Part shown: positions 18,162 to 27,828 of the stretch, piece by piece
Layout: each line of letters opens with the position of its first letter
Position numbering within the stretch: the first letter of the stretch is position 1
Source of the DNA: Alteromonadaceae bacterium
Lineage (GTDB): Bacteria; Pseudomonadota; Gammaproteobacteria; Enterobacterales; Alteromonadaceae
Length of the DNA: 64,000 bases
Assembly (NCBI GenBank): GCA_013216015.1
Contig: JABSOI010000016.1
Span: 1 to 64,000 of the forward strand
Reading direction: 5' to 3'
The notes under the pieces: model-generated
Seen by the model: the letters and a program-made list of their open reading frames with translations, nothing else
Database searches by the model: none
What the model was told of the DNA's origin: nothing
Made by a program: the position numbers and the translations under genes

Positions 18162-19631
18162 ATGTTCACTTTAAAAAGAGTTAACAAAAGACGTAAGTTG
18201 CTTAACGTCACTTTTTTTAACATCACTATTTTATCATTAGCTTGTTTTTCGGTTTCAGCTAAAAACTCTGGCACTGTAGGAGACGGGCATAGTGATATAA
18301 GTCATAAGGTCGTCTTGAGTTTTGAACAAGCCATTAAGGCGGCTCAAAAAAATGATCCCTGGCTTACTGGTAATCGTCATAAACAGCAATCAATTGAGTC
18401 AATGAGTAAAGCTGCCGGAGAATTACCGGATCCTAAGGTTTCACTTGGTCTGGCTAATTTACCTTTAGACGGTTTTGATTTTAATCAAGAAGGGATGACT
18501 CAGTTAAAGGTTGGTATCACTCAAATGTTTCCCCGAGGTGATACGCTAGCGATAAAAAACCGTCAGTTACGTATAAAAAGCGAAGCTTATCCTTACCAAA
18601 GACAAGATCGTCAAGCAAAGGTTGCTGTTACTGTAGGCGGTTTATGGTTAGATGCTTTTAGAATTCAACAGTGTATTGAACTTATTCAAAAGAATTATTT
18701 TCTTTTTGAGCAACTCGTTGATGTTGCACAAGCCAGTTATTCAGCAGCGTTGGGTACAACTCGTCAACAAGATATTATTCGTTCACAACTTGAACTTACG
18801 CGTTTGGAAGATCGTTTAGATACATTAGCTCAACAGAAAAATCACTTTGAAGGACAATTATTTCAATGGATTAGTAACTTTTTAACTTCTGATAGCGAAA
18901 GTGATAGTGAAAGAGAAAGTAAAATTAGCTCATCTGTAGTTAGGTTACATAACTTGAATTTAGGCACTGAAACACCGGAAATTGAACTGCTTAAGGCTGA
19001 TTTAATTTATTCAGATAAATGGTTGAAGCCAGAGCAACTTGTTCATTATTTCTTAAAACATCCGTTAGTGACTGCACTTGACAAAAAGATCAGCGCAACA
19101 AAAACGGGAATTGATTTGGCTAAACAAAAGTACCAGCCACAATGGGCTGTAAATGCAGGTTATGGCTATAGAGCTGATGACCCTACAGGTAGAAGCCGAG
19201 CTGATTTGTTTTCTGTTGGTGTTACTTTTGATTTACCTATATTCACAGGTAATCGTCAAGACAGGGAAGTGAAATCTGCAATGTCAGAAACAGAGGCAGT
19301 GAAAGTCGATAAGATTTTGTTATTAAGAAAGATGTTAGCAGCATACATAAGTGCTAAAGGACGTTTATTAAAACTTAACGATAGAACGTCTTTATATAAA
19401 AATAAGTTACTCCCTCAAATTAACGATCAAGCTGAAGCTTCATTAACGGCTTATACCAACGATGATGGTGATTTTTCAGAAGTGATTAGATCTCGTATCG
19501 CCGTACTTAATACAGAGCTTGATGCGTTAGCCTTAAACGTTGAACAACAGAAAACTATATTGGAATTAAATTACTTATTTATAGGTACATTAGCTAGCCC
19601 TACTAACTCTAATCAGTGCCTTAACAACTAA
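18162..19631 (+). CDS. cusC: TolC-family outer-membrane factor (CusC/CzcC-like)
   Basis: A 489-residue outer-membrane channel of a metal-efflux RND pump. An N-terminal signal is visible (FNITILSLACFSVSAK). Two TolC-type repeats of long helices and strands follow (SFEQAIKAAQKNDPWLTGNRH; LAKQKYQPQWAVNAGYGYR). No lipoprotein cysteine is seen after the signal. AGGAA lies 9 bases before the ATG. It is the first structural gene of the operon, 41 bases before the adaptor gene. Confidence 0.88.
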   Translation: MFTLKRVNKRRKLLNVTFFNITILSLACFSVSAKNSGTVGDGHSDISHKVVLSFEQAIKAAQKNDPWLTGNRHKQQSIESMSKAAGELPDPKVSLGLANLPLDGFDFNQEGMTQLKVGITQMFPRGDTLAIKNRQLRIKSEAYPYQRQDRQAKVAVTVGGLWLDAFRIQQCIELIQKNYFLFEQLVDVAQASYSAALGTTRQQDIIRSQLELTRLEDRLDTLAQQKNHFEGQLFQWISNFLTSDSESDSERESKISSSVVRLHNLNLGTETPEIELLKADLIYSDKWLKPEQLVHYFLKHPLVTALDKKISATKTGIDLAKQKYQPQWAVNAGYGYRADDPTGRSRADLFSVGVTFDLPIFTGNRQDREVKSAMSETEAVKVDKILLLRKMLAAYISAKGRLLKLNDRTSLYKNKLLPQINDQAEASLTAYTNDDGDFSEVIRSRIAVLNTELDALALNVEQQKTILELNYLFIGTLASPTNSNQCLNN

Positions 19632-19672
19632 GCCATGAAGCAAACTATCAGTCGAAATAATTTTGCTCAAAA

Positions 19673-21547
19673 ATGGAAATAAAGCGAACAAATATAATGA
19701 ATTTAAATAATACATCTCAAATTAAAGCAACAGTAATTGGCGTTATTATTGGCTCAGTACTAACTTTGGGCGCTTACACAATGTTTGCATCCGATCATTG
19801 GGTTACTACACAAAGTGCTGATCGTACACAAAAGCAACCTCTTTATTGGGTTGCTCCAATGGATCCTGATTTTCGGAAAGACAAGCCAGGGAAATCACCT
19901 ATGGGAATGGACTTGATCCCCTATTACGGTGACGATGGTTCAGGCCCGGACGAAGGACCGGGGACGATTCGTATATCTCCTGACGTGGTTAATAACTTAG
20001 GCGTTCGAACCGCTGTTGCACAATACAAAGCTTTGCATATGGAAATTGACACGGTTGGTTATGTTACTTTCAACGAAGATAAATTAGTGCATATTCATCC
20101 TCGTATTCAAGGGTGGATAGAAAAATTATATGTGAAGGCTATTGGCGATCCTGTGAAAAATGGTCAACCGCTTTATGATATATACTCGCCGGAATTAGTT
20201 AACGCTCAAGAGGAGTTTTTGTTGGCGTTAGAGCGAAAAAACAAGCGATTAATAGTTGCCTCTCAAAACCGGCTAATTGCTTTGCAAATACCTGAACCAG
20301 TGATTTCCCGTTTAAAGAAAACTAGAAAAGTTCAACAGAACATTACTTTTTTTGCTCCCCAGAAAGGTATTGTTGAGAATTTGAAAATACGTGAAGGTTT
20401 CTTTGTAAAACCTGGTTCAACCATTATGTCTATTGGCGATTTATCTGAAGTATGGGTTGAAGCAGAAGTATTTGAACGTCAGGTATCGCAAGTTAAAACG
20501 GGTACTCCAGTAACTATGACACTTGATTACTTGCCGGGAACACAATGGCAGGGGAAAGTTGATTATATATATCCAATACTTGATGCAAAAACCCGCACTG
20601 TGAAAGTCAGGTTACGTTTTCTCAATGAACATGGTCAATTTAAACCAAACATGTTCGCTCAAATTACTATTCATACAACGGGTGATGAAAATGCACTGCT
20701 TATTCCAAAAGAAGCATTAATCCGCACGGGCAAACAAGACCGTGTGGTTTTAGCTTTAGGCCAAGGTAGCTACAAGTCGGTTGAGGTTACCGTAGGACGT
20801 TTTGATAACAACAGCGTTGAGATATTAGCAGGGTTATCTGAAGGGGAAGCTGTTGTTAGTTCAGCACAATTTCTATTAGATTCAGAATCAAGTAAATCCT
20901 CAGATTTTAAACGTATGCACAATAAGGAGGAAGTAACCGAATCTCAAAGTAATGACGCGGTAGCATCAAAAGTTTGGGTGCAAGCTCAAGTCCAGAGTTT
21001 AATGGCTGAACATAAAATGTTGACTTTAGTTCACGATGCCATTCCACAGTGGGGTTGGCCTGAAATGACGATGGATTTTATTGCAGCAGAATCTGTTGAT
21101 TTTTCTCTGCTCAGTGCGGGGCTTAAATTAAAAGTAGAATTAACAAAAAACAGCAAGGGTGATTATCAAGTCAGCGATATTCTCCTTACTGGTAGTGGCG
21201 CCGACAGTAATCAACATACTAATAGAGCAACCGTTAACGGAATCATAAACGCTATATTGCCTGGGTATCGAATGCTCAATATCAGTCGGGGACCAATTGA
21301 AAAATGGGATCGCCCTGCTGCGACAATGGATTTTATAGTAAGTGAGCAAGTTGATATTTCATCATTAACAGAAGAAACTGAGATTACATTTACCTTTGAA
21401 ATTCGGGATGGTGATTTTATCATTATTTATATTAGTGATGGTATAAGTGATGACATTAGCGAAGATATTTTAAATGAATCTACCAGCGAAACGATGACTG
21501 AAACAAGAGTAAATAAAAATACTGTTGTTGATCACTCCAAGCACTAA
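19673..21547 (+). CDS. cusB: CusB-like RND adaptor fused to two CusF-like domains
   Basis: A 624-residue periplasmic adaptor. An N-terminal anchor (VIGVIIGSVLTLGAYTMF) is followed by a heavy-metal-binding motif (WVAPMDPDFRKDKPGKSPMGMDL), then barrel-sandwich and beta-barrel domains. The C-terminal part carries two tandem CusF-like OB folds, about residues 434-510 and 519-590. In the first, H454, W462, M465 and M467 reproduce the spacing of the CusF Cu(I)/Ag(I) ligands (H36, W44, M47, M49). In the second the same positions are R539, R547, A550 and M552, so three of four ligands are gone. In E. coli CusF is a separate chaperone; here it is tethered to the adaptor. An alternative start is ATG at 19697. 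Confidence 0.93.
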   Translation: MEIKRTNIMNLNNTSQIKATVIGVIIGSVLTLGAYTMFASDHWVTTQSADRTQKQPLYWVAPMDPDFRKDKPGKSPMGMDLIPYYGDDGSGPDEGPGTIRISPDVVNNLGVRTAVAQYKALHMEIDTVGYVTFNEDKLVHIHPRIQGWIEKLYVKAIGDPVKNGQPLYDIYSPELVNAQEEFLLALERKNKRLIVASQNRLIALQIPEPVISRLKKTRKVQQNITFFAPQKGIVENLKIREGFFVKPGSTIMSIGDLSEVWVEAEVFERQVSQVKTGTPVTMTLDYLPGTQWQGKVDYIYPILDAKTRTVKVRLRFLNEHGQFKPNMFAQITIHTTGDENALLIPKEALIRTGKQDRVVLALGQGSYKSVEVTVGRFDNNSVEILAGLSEGEAVVSSAQFLLDSESSKSSDFKRMHNKEEVTESQSNDAVASKVWVQAQVQSLMAEHKMLTLVHDAIPQWGWPEMTMDFIAAESVDFSLLSAGLKLKVELTKNSKGDYQVSDILLTGSGADSNQHTNRATVNGIINAILPGYRMLNISRGPIEKWDRPAATMDFIVSEQVDISSLTEETEITFTFEIRDGDFIIIYISDGISDDISEDILNESTSETMTETRVNKNTVVDHSKH

Positions 21548-21566
21548 ATATGAAGGATAATTTATT

Positions 21567-24500
21567 ATGATCATTGCTATTATTCGCTGGTCGGTTGGCA
21601 ATCGTTTATTGGTCTTAATGGCAACATTTATGCTTGTTGGGCTTGGCTTATATTCTGTTAAAAATACCCCGGTGGATGCACTTCCTGATTTATCTGATGT
21701 GCAAGTTATTATAAAAACGAGTTTTCCGGGTCAGGCACCGCAAGTGGTTGAAGATCAGGTTACCTACCCGTTAACTACTGCTATGTTATCTGTGCCTGGT
21801 GCTGTTACAGTGCGAGGTTTTTCATTCTTTGGAGACTCGTATGTATATGTTATTTTTGATGAAGACACTGATTTATATTGGGCTCGTTCCCGGGTACTTG
21901 AATACTTAAGTCAAGTTGCCCCAAATTTACCTGCTGATGCAAGGCCACAATTAGGTCCTGATGCGTCGGGCGTAGGCTGGGTGTATTTATATGCGTTAGT
22001 CGATAAAACAGGGCAACATGATTTAAGTCAGTTACGTAGTATACAAGATTGGTTTTTAAAATTTGAATTGCAAACTGTTCCGGGGGTTTCTGAAGTCAGT
22101 GTGCTGGGCGGCATGGTTAAACAATATCAAGTTCTAATTAACCCCGATAAGTTGCGTGCTTTTGGTATTCCTCTTTCTCATATACAAATGGCGATTAAAC
22201 AGGGTAATCAGGAAATTGGCGCTTCTGTTATCGAAATGGCTGAAGCCGAATATATGGTCAGAGCTACAGGTTATTTAAAAAGTAGTGAAGATATAGAGAA
22301 TATTCCACTGGGGGTTAACAAAAACGGTACGCCTTTATTGCTCAAAGATGTTGCTGAAATAGGCACAGGTCCGCAAATGCGCAGGGGTATAGCGGAGCTT
22401 AACGGAGAAGGTGAAACCGTTGGTGGCATAGTGGTGATGCGTTTTGGTGCAAATGCTCAGCAGGTTATCAATGGCGTAAAAGCTAAACTTGAACAATTAA
22501 AAAAGGGTTTACCTGACGGTGTTGAGATAATAACTGTGTATGATCGCTCTACCTTAATTGAACGTGCGGTTGATAATTTAGCTTATAAATTACTCGAAGA
22601 ATTTGGTGTAGTGGCACTGGTTTGTATTATTTTCTTATTTCATGTCCGTTCGTCATTGGTGGCTATTTTTAGTTTACCTGTCGGTATTTTAGTTGCGTTT
22701 ATTATCATGCATATACAAGGATTAAATGCCAACATTATGTCTCTCGGTGGTATTGCTATTGCTATTGGTGCGATGATAGATGGCGCTATTGTCATGATTG
22801 AAAACATGCATAAACATATGGAGCGAACACCATTAACCAAAGAAAACCGTTGGCAGATAGTAACGGATTCAGCTTGCGAGGTAGGGCCAGCATTATTTTT
22901 TAGTTTATTAATTATTACCGTAAGTTTTGTGCCAGTTTTTACACTTGAAGCGCAGGAGGGACGGATGTTTTCTCCTTTAGCTTTTACCAAAACATATGCA
23001 ATGGCGGCTTCTGCTGCATTATCTGTTACTTTAGTGCCTGTTCTAATGGGTTATTTTATTCGTGGAAAGGTGCTTCCAGAGTATAAAAATCCGGTCAATA
23101 AATTACTTACCACACTATATATGCCAGTGTTAAATACTGTGCTGAAATTTCCAAAAACCACATTAGTTGCTGCATTGTTACTGGTGGGAGTTGGGGTATA
23201 TCCAATAGACAAAATTGGTAGTGAATTTATTCCTCCTCTTGATGAGGGAGATATAATGTATATGCCAATAACTTATCCTGGTATTTCAATAGGACAAGCT
23301 CGACAGTTACTGCAACAAACTGATAAATTGATTAAAACTGTGCCTGAGGTCAAAAATGTCTTTGGTAAAGTCGGTCGAGCTGAAACTGCTACCGATCCCG
23401 CACCGTTAACCATGATTGAAACCTTTATTCAGTTAAAGCCAAAAGATGAGTGGCGTGAGGGCGTTACTTCCCAAAGCCTGAAAAAAGAGCTGGATGATTT
23501 AGTGAAACTACCCGGCGTGACTAACGCTTGGGTAATGCCGATTAAAACCCGTATTGATATGTTGGCAACAGGCATTAAAACTCCTGTAGGTATTAAAATT
23601 GCGGGAGCTGATTTAAGTATTATTCAAGAAATTGGTCAGCAATTAGAAGTTATTTTAAAAGATGTACCCGGGACAGCTTCGGTATATTCTGAACGGGTAG
23701 CTGGTGGCCGATATATTAAAGTGGATATTCAACGGGCAAAGGCGGCTCGTTATGGATTGAATATTAATGAGATTCAGCAAGTGGTTGCCACTGCAATTGG
23801 TGGGATGAATGTAACTTACACTGTTGAAGGACCTGAACGTTATCCTGTTAACCTGCGATATCCTCAAGATTATCGTAATTCGCCGGAACAATTATCATTA
23901 TTACCCATTGTGACGCCAGGCGGACAACGTATTTCCTTAGGTGATGTTGCTAATATATTTATTGAAGATGGACCCTCAGGTATTAAATCAGAAAATGCCC
24001 GTTTGAATGGTTGGGTATATATAGATATCGAAGGTGTTGATGTTGGTACATATGTGGTTGCAGCGCAAAAAGTAGTTCAGGACAAATTGGTGTTACCGGC
24101 AGGATATTCTATTGCATGGGCGGGTCAGTATGAATATATGCAAAGGGCAAAAGAAAAACTCGCTTATGTAGTGCCGCTCACGTTAGCGATAATTATTATC
24201 CTGCTGTATTTAAATTTTAGAAATTTCATTGAAGTTGCCATGATAATGGGAACATTGCCATTAGCGATGGTAGGTAGTATTTGGTTGATGTACATAGAAG
24301 GTTATAATTTTTCTGTTGCTGTTGGTGTTGGTTTTATTGCTTTAGCCGGGGTTGCGGTGGAAATTGGCGTAATTATGCTTGTGTATCTTAATCAAGCCTA
24401 TAAAAAAATGCTGGATGAACATCATAACAACGGAATTGTTATCCGTAAAACGGATGTGTTTAACGCCGTATTGCAAGGCGCTGGTATGAGAGTGCGTCCG

Positions 24501-24701
24501 GTTATGATGACGGCAGCAGCGATAATTGTTGGTCTAATGCCTATTTTATATGGCACAGGTACTGGTTCAGAAATTATGAGCCGAATAGCGGCACCTATGG
24601 TTGGAGGCATGATGAGTGCGGTTGTATTGACCTTGTTGGTATTGCCTGTATTATTTTATTTATGGCGTTCAAACGAAATCACTGACAAGAACAGTCAGTA
24701 A
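21567..24701 (+). CDS. cusA: CusA-like heavy-metal RND transporter
   Basis: A 1044-residue inner-membrane proton-driven pump of the HME-RND class. The first transmembrane helix near the start is followed by the TPVDALPDLSDVQV motif. Helix 4 has GGIAIAIGAMIDGAIVMIEN with the HME acidic residue. Two periplasmic halves and twelve hydrophobic segments are recognisable, and the length equals CusA (1047). Together with the CusB/CusF-like partner this points to Cu(I)/Ag(I) rather than cobalt-zinc-cadmium export. AAGGAT precedes the ATG. Its stop codon lies inside the first unit of a tandem repeat. Confidence 0.95.
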   Translation: MIIAIIRWSVGNRLLVLMATFMLVGLGLYSVKNTPVDALPDLSDVQVIIKTSFPGQAPQVVEDQVTYPLTTAMLSVPGAVTVRGFSFFGDSYVYVIFDEDTDLYWARSRVLEYLSQVAPNLPADARPQLGPDASGVGWVYLYALVDKTGQHDLSQLRSIQDWFLKFELQTVPGVSEVSVLGGMVKQYQVLINPDKLRAFGIPLSHIQMAIKQGNQEIGASVIEMAEAEYMVRATGYLKSSEDIENIPLGVNKNGTPLLLKDVAEIGTGPQMRRGIAELNGEGETVGGIVVMRFGANAQQVINGVKAKLEQLKKGLPDGVEIITVYDRSTLIERAVDNLAYKLLEEFGVVALVCIIFLFHVRSSLVAIFSLPVGILVAFIIMHIQGLNANIMSLGGIAIAIGAMIDGAIVMIENMHKHMERTPLTKENRWQIVTDSACEVGPALFFSLLIITVSFVPVFTLEAQEGRMFSPLAFTKTYAMAASAALSVTLVPVLMGYFIRGKVLPEYKNPVNKLLTTLYMPVLNTVLKFPKTTLVAALLLVGVGVYPIDKIGSEFIPPLDEGDIMYMPITYPGISIGQARQLLQQTDKLIKTVPEVKNVFGKVGRAETATDPAPLTMIETFIQLKPKDEWREGVTSQSLKKELDDLVKLPGVTNAWVMPIKTRIDMLATGIKTPVGIKIAGADLSIIQEIGQQLEVILKDVPGTASVYSERVAGGRYIKVDIQRAKAARYGLNINEIQQVVATAIGGMNVTYTVEGPERYPVNLRYPQDYRNSPEQLSLLPIVTPGGQRISLGDVANIFIEDGPSGIKSENARLNGWVYIDIEGVDVGTYVVAAQKVVQDKLVLPAGYSIAWAGQYEYMQRAKEKLAYVVPLTLAIIIILLYLNFRNFIEVAMIMGTLPLAMVGSIWLMYIEGYNFSVAVGVGFIALAGVAVEIGVIMLVYLNQAYKKMLDEHHNNGIVIRKTDVFNAVLQGAGMRVRPVMMTAAAIIVGLMPILYGTGTGSEIMSRIAAPMVGGMMSAVVLTLLVLPVLFYLWRSNEITDKNSQ

Positions 24702-24778
24702 TGGGACTATCAATAAAGGAACAGTCAGCAATGGAACTATCATAAATTGAACAGTCAGAAATGGAACTATCAGAAAAA
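24689..24778. repeat. Three 30-bp tandem repeats across the cusA stop codon
   Basis: The units start at 24689, 24719 and 24749 with an exact 30-base period. Each begins GAACAGTCAG and continues AATGGRACTATCA. The first contains the cusA stop (TAA) and the last ends two bases before the ATG of the PepSY gene. The array therefore sets the cusA-PepSY spacing. Copy number could change by slippage without altering either protein. Confidence 0.92.
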
Positions 24779-24779
24779 A

Positions 24780-25697
24780 ATGGCTAATAACCTTTTAAAT
24801 TTTGACCTGTTAAAGACGGCTCGAAAGTATCATAAATGGCTGATGTTATTCATTGGTGTGCAATTTGTTATATGGTCTGTAACAGGCGCCTATATGGTGT
24901 TTTTTAATATTGATTATATTCATGGCGATAGCCTGGTTAAAAATCATCAAACGAAAATTGTTCCCGCTAATATTCAATATTCGTTAAAAGAGTTGTTAAA
25001 GCAATATCCTGATGCGAAGCGAATAAGTGTCGGTAAGTTTATAGATAAAGAGGTTTATCGTTTTTTAGTTGAAGAAAAAAAACATTTACTGGATGCAAGA
25101 ACGGGAGCTTTGCTTACACCATTGAATAAAACTACAGCCCTTAATGTTGCTAAACACTACTATACCCGTAATCATTCAAAATGCAGGTTTTGAAGCGTTT
25201 TAAAAGATTATCTACTACGTTGCTTTCAATCCCAATAGCCCGCTATTGCTCAATCAAGCGCCTTTTAGATAAACTTTCAAATTCACCTCAAATTCCCGCA
25301 TCTTGAATGACCACGGGTATATACGGGTGACGGCGTTGTAGTGGAAGTTGAATTGATAACTGAAAATCCTCCCTTTGAGCTAGGCAGGTGGACACTCCCT
25401 GCATGGCGTGTGAATTTTGATGATTTTGGTTCTCCTTCTTTATATATTTCAGCCCAAAGTGGGCTACTTGTTACAAAACGTCATGAATTGTGGCGGATAT
25501 TTGATTGGATGTTTCGATTCCATGTGATGGACTACAGCGAGGAAGAGAACGTGAAAAATTTATTACTTTTTTGGGTGACATTATTTGGCATTTTAGCTTG
25601 TTTAGCTGGATTAGTTTTAACATATTTCAGAGTGTTCAAGCCTAATAAACCAAAAGCAGCATTTAATGAAGTAACAACTAAAGACGGAAGAACCTGA
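24780..25697 (+). pseudogene. PepSY-domain membrane protein, disrupted by a 157-bp element
   Basis: The original gene begins ATG at 24780 (MANNLLNFDLLKTARKYHKW) and continues after the insert with TGDGVVVEVELITENPPFE to the stop at 25695-25697. It has an N-terminal membrane helix (LMLFIGVQFVIWSVTGAYMV), a PepSY domain, and a C-terminal helix (LLFWVTLFGILACLAGLVL). The mobile element at 25163-25319 plus its TA duplication adds exactly 159 bases (53 codons), so the frame is kept. A stop inside the element (25191-25193) nevertheless ends translation after residue 137. Before the insertion the protein had about 252 residues. It overlaps the next gene by TGATG, so the two were translationally coupled. 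Confidence 0.88.
25163..25319. mobile_element. 157-bp non-autonomous element (MITE-like), copy in the PepSY gene
   Basis: Ends TACCCGT...ACGGGTA with terminal inverted repeats of about 22 bp (TACCCGTAATCATTCAAAAT, then GC) and flanking TA-TA target duplication. It is nearly identical to the reverse complement of the copy at 31648-31804, and a diverged end lies at 1-70. It has no coding capacity. TA duplication is the hallmark of IS630/Tc1-mariner transposases, so such an enzyme elsewhere in the genome probably moves it. Confidence 0.88.
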
Positions 25698-27577
25698 TGC
25701 CCTGGATCAAAAAAATACATAAATGGGCATCAGTTATTGTTGGTATTCAATTCTTACTCTAGTTGCTTAGTGGGATCTATTTTAATTTGATGGATAGTGC
25801 TAAATCTTATGGTCACACTTATAAAAATCATGGTCGGCCAAATGCTGAGGTTGATAACGCGAGATTAGTTGAACCCCATGAAGTATTGCGTCGCTTTAAA
25901 GCAAGTGTGTCGCTTCAAACCACATATTTGTTAGGCGCACCTTATTACCTGTTGAATCATAAAAAAGGTTTATACGCTAATTTTGAAAATGAATATACCT
26001 TAGTTGATGCCTATACAGCAGAAGCACTTAACATTGATAAGGTGTTTGCTGCAAAGCTGGCGAAACTATCATATAACGGGCCGGGGGATATGAGCTCGGT
26101 CAAGCTTTTACCTCCACCGTTAGACGATTATTCTAACCAGTATAACGCTTCGTGGCAGATTAACTTTTCTGATGATATTAATACAAGTGTTTACGTTGAA
26201 GCAGGCTCAGGTCGTATTGTCGGACATAGTGATGATCATAAACGCCTGGCTGATATTTTCCATATGCTTCATTTTATGGATTATGCCAACGAAAGCAGTT
26301 TCAATAATATTCAAATAATTCTGTTTGCTATTGTCACTCTTTGGTTATCATTAACTGGGCTTATCTGGACTGTTGAATTAGGATTTCGCGGGCAATATAG
26401 AATCAAATTTTTTGCAAAACACCAGAGTGTAAAATTATTTGATAAGCATCAAAAAAGCATGGGGACAGTAACATTATCCAGCCATACTAATTTACTTGAC
26501 GGACTTATTGCACATGATATTTCCCTGCCTTCAAATTGTGGTGGTGGCGGCACTTGCGGTCGCTGTAAAGTGATGATCAGCCCACGTTGTAAAATGACTT
26601 CGGCAGATCATTTTTATTTTACTGATAAAGAGCTGCAGCAAGGATATCGTTTAGCTTGTCAACATTTTAGTAATGATGTTGAACAGTTGAGCTTTATTGA
26701 TGTAACAAATGGACAAAAGCATACATTGGAGTTGTCAGAAAGTCGATTTGTCAGTCCTTATATAAAGGAATTGCGTTTTAAAGTGACAGGGGGATCACCT
26801 TTGTTATTCAAAGCCGGGGCTTATATGCGTTTCTTTATTCCTGCGGCGAAAGGAATTTCAATGCCTTTGAATTTACCTGAAAAGTTAAAACCTCACTGGC
26901 ATCACATTGAGCATTTGGAATATGAGCATTTAGCGTGTACACGAAATTATTCATTAGCAGAATCATCAATGAATACCGATGAACTTGTTTTTACGATTAA
27001 AATTCAATCGGCACCTAATAATGGGGTATTGCCCGGCGTTGGCTCCAGTTATCTTTGTAATTTGCATATTGGTAAATCTATCGAAGCAATAGGTCCTTTT
27101 GAAGAGTTTTATGCTGTAAAGGATAGTCAAAAAACAATGGTGTTAATCGGAGCTGGCTCTGGCATGGCGCCATTAAAATCAATTATTGATGAACAATTGG
27201 CGATAGACAGTAAAGTGAACAACATCAACGAAGCCCCAAAAGTAAATGAAGATGAAAATATTGACGGTCGTTGTATCCACTTCTTTTATGGGGCCAGGAA
27301 GGAGAGTGACTTACTTTACGCGGATAAATTTTATCAAATGGCTGAGGAATTCGAGCATTTTCAGTATTACCCGACACTTTCTCAAGCTAATGATAGATGG
27401 TCAGGGGCTACGGAATACGCTCAGCATTTAATGGCGACACATTTATATAGCATAGATAAGCTCGACAACATTGAGTTCTATTTATGTGGCCCCAAAGATT
27501 TGATGACGCAAACCATAGATTTATTAAAAGCGAAAGGGGTGAAAGATTCTGCAATTTCTTTTGAATCTTTCAACTAA
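25697..27577 (+). pseudogene. PepSY protein fused to NqrF-like [2Fe-2S]/FAD/NAD(P)H reductase, with amber codon 22
   Basis: The frame from ATG 25697 (MPWIKKIHKWASVIVGIQFLL) meets TAG at 25760-25762 and then stays open to 27577, 626 codons in all. The aligned first PepSY protein has tryptophan at this position (QFVIW against QFLL-stop), so TGG changed to TAG. Downstream are a PepSY domain, a membrane helix (IILFAIVTLWLSLTGLIWTV) and a plant-type [2Fe-2S] ferredoxin site with C281, C287 and C290. Flavin binding (RNYSLAESS) and nicotinamide binding (IGAGSGMAPLKS, LCGPKDLM) follow as in NqrF. A TTG just after the stop could restart translation, but it would lose the first membrane helix. The likely ancestral role is passing electrons from NAD(P)H toward the periplasm. 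Confidence 0.82.
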
Positions 27578-27594
27578 AGTAAAAATTAATGCGC

Positions 27595-27692
27595 AACTGG
27601 TAATTCTTAACTGGTAATTCTTAACGGGTATTTATTAACAAGTAACTATTAACAAGTAAAAATTAACAAGTAACTATTAACAAGTAACTATT
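27595..27692. repeat. Seven 14-bp tandem repeats
   Basis: Units run without gaps from 27595: AACTGGTAATTCTT twice, AACGGGTATTTATT, AACAAGTAACTATT, AACAAGTAAAAATT, then AACAAGTAACTATT twice. The array starts 17 bases after the reductase stop. Confidence 0.92.
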
Positions 27693-27709
27693 AAGGTCGA
27701 AAAAATGAC

Positions 27710-27793
27710 ATGACTGGCATGGAAACTATAGTGTTAAATAAATTAAATGGTCAGTGGAAAATAGTGCACGTTCACTGGTTAATCGTAAAATAA
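27710..27793 (+). pseudogene. C-terminal remnant of a SnoaL/DUF4440-like protein
   Basis: A 27-codon frame reads MTGMETIVLNKLNGQWKIVH and then VHWLIVK. The segment LNKLNGQWKIVHVHW is typical of the last strands of NTF2-like (SnoaL/DUF4440) proteins. The whole N-terminal part is missing and the 14-bp tandem array lies directly before it, which suggests a deletion between repeats. The call rests on a short segment. Confidence 0.45.
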
Positions 27794-27828
27794 CACCGAT
27801 AAACGAATATAAATAAGGATTATTAATA

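Noticed and set aside
24747-24779. Upstream TTG start for the first PepSY gene
   Set aside because: The added residues come from the 30-bp tandem repeat and are not conserved in type. ATG 24780 begins the natural N-terminus.
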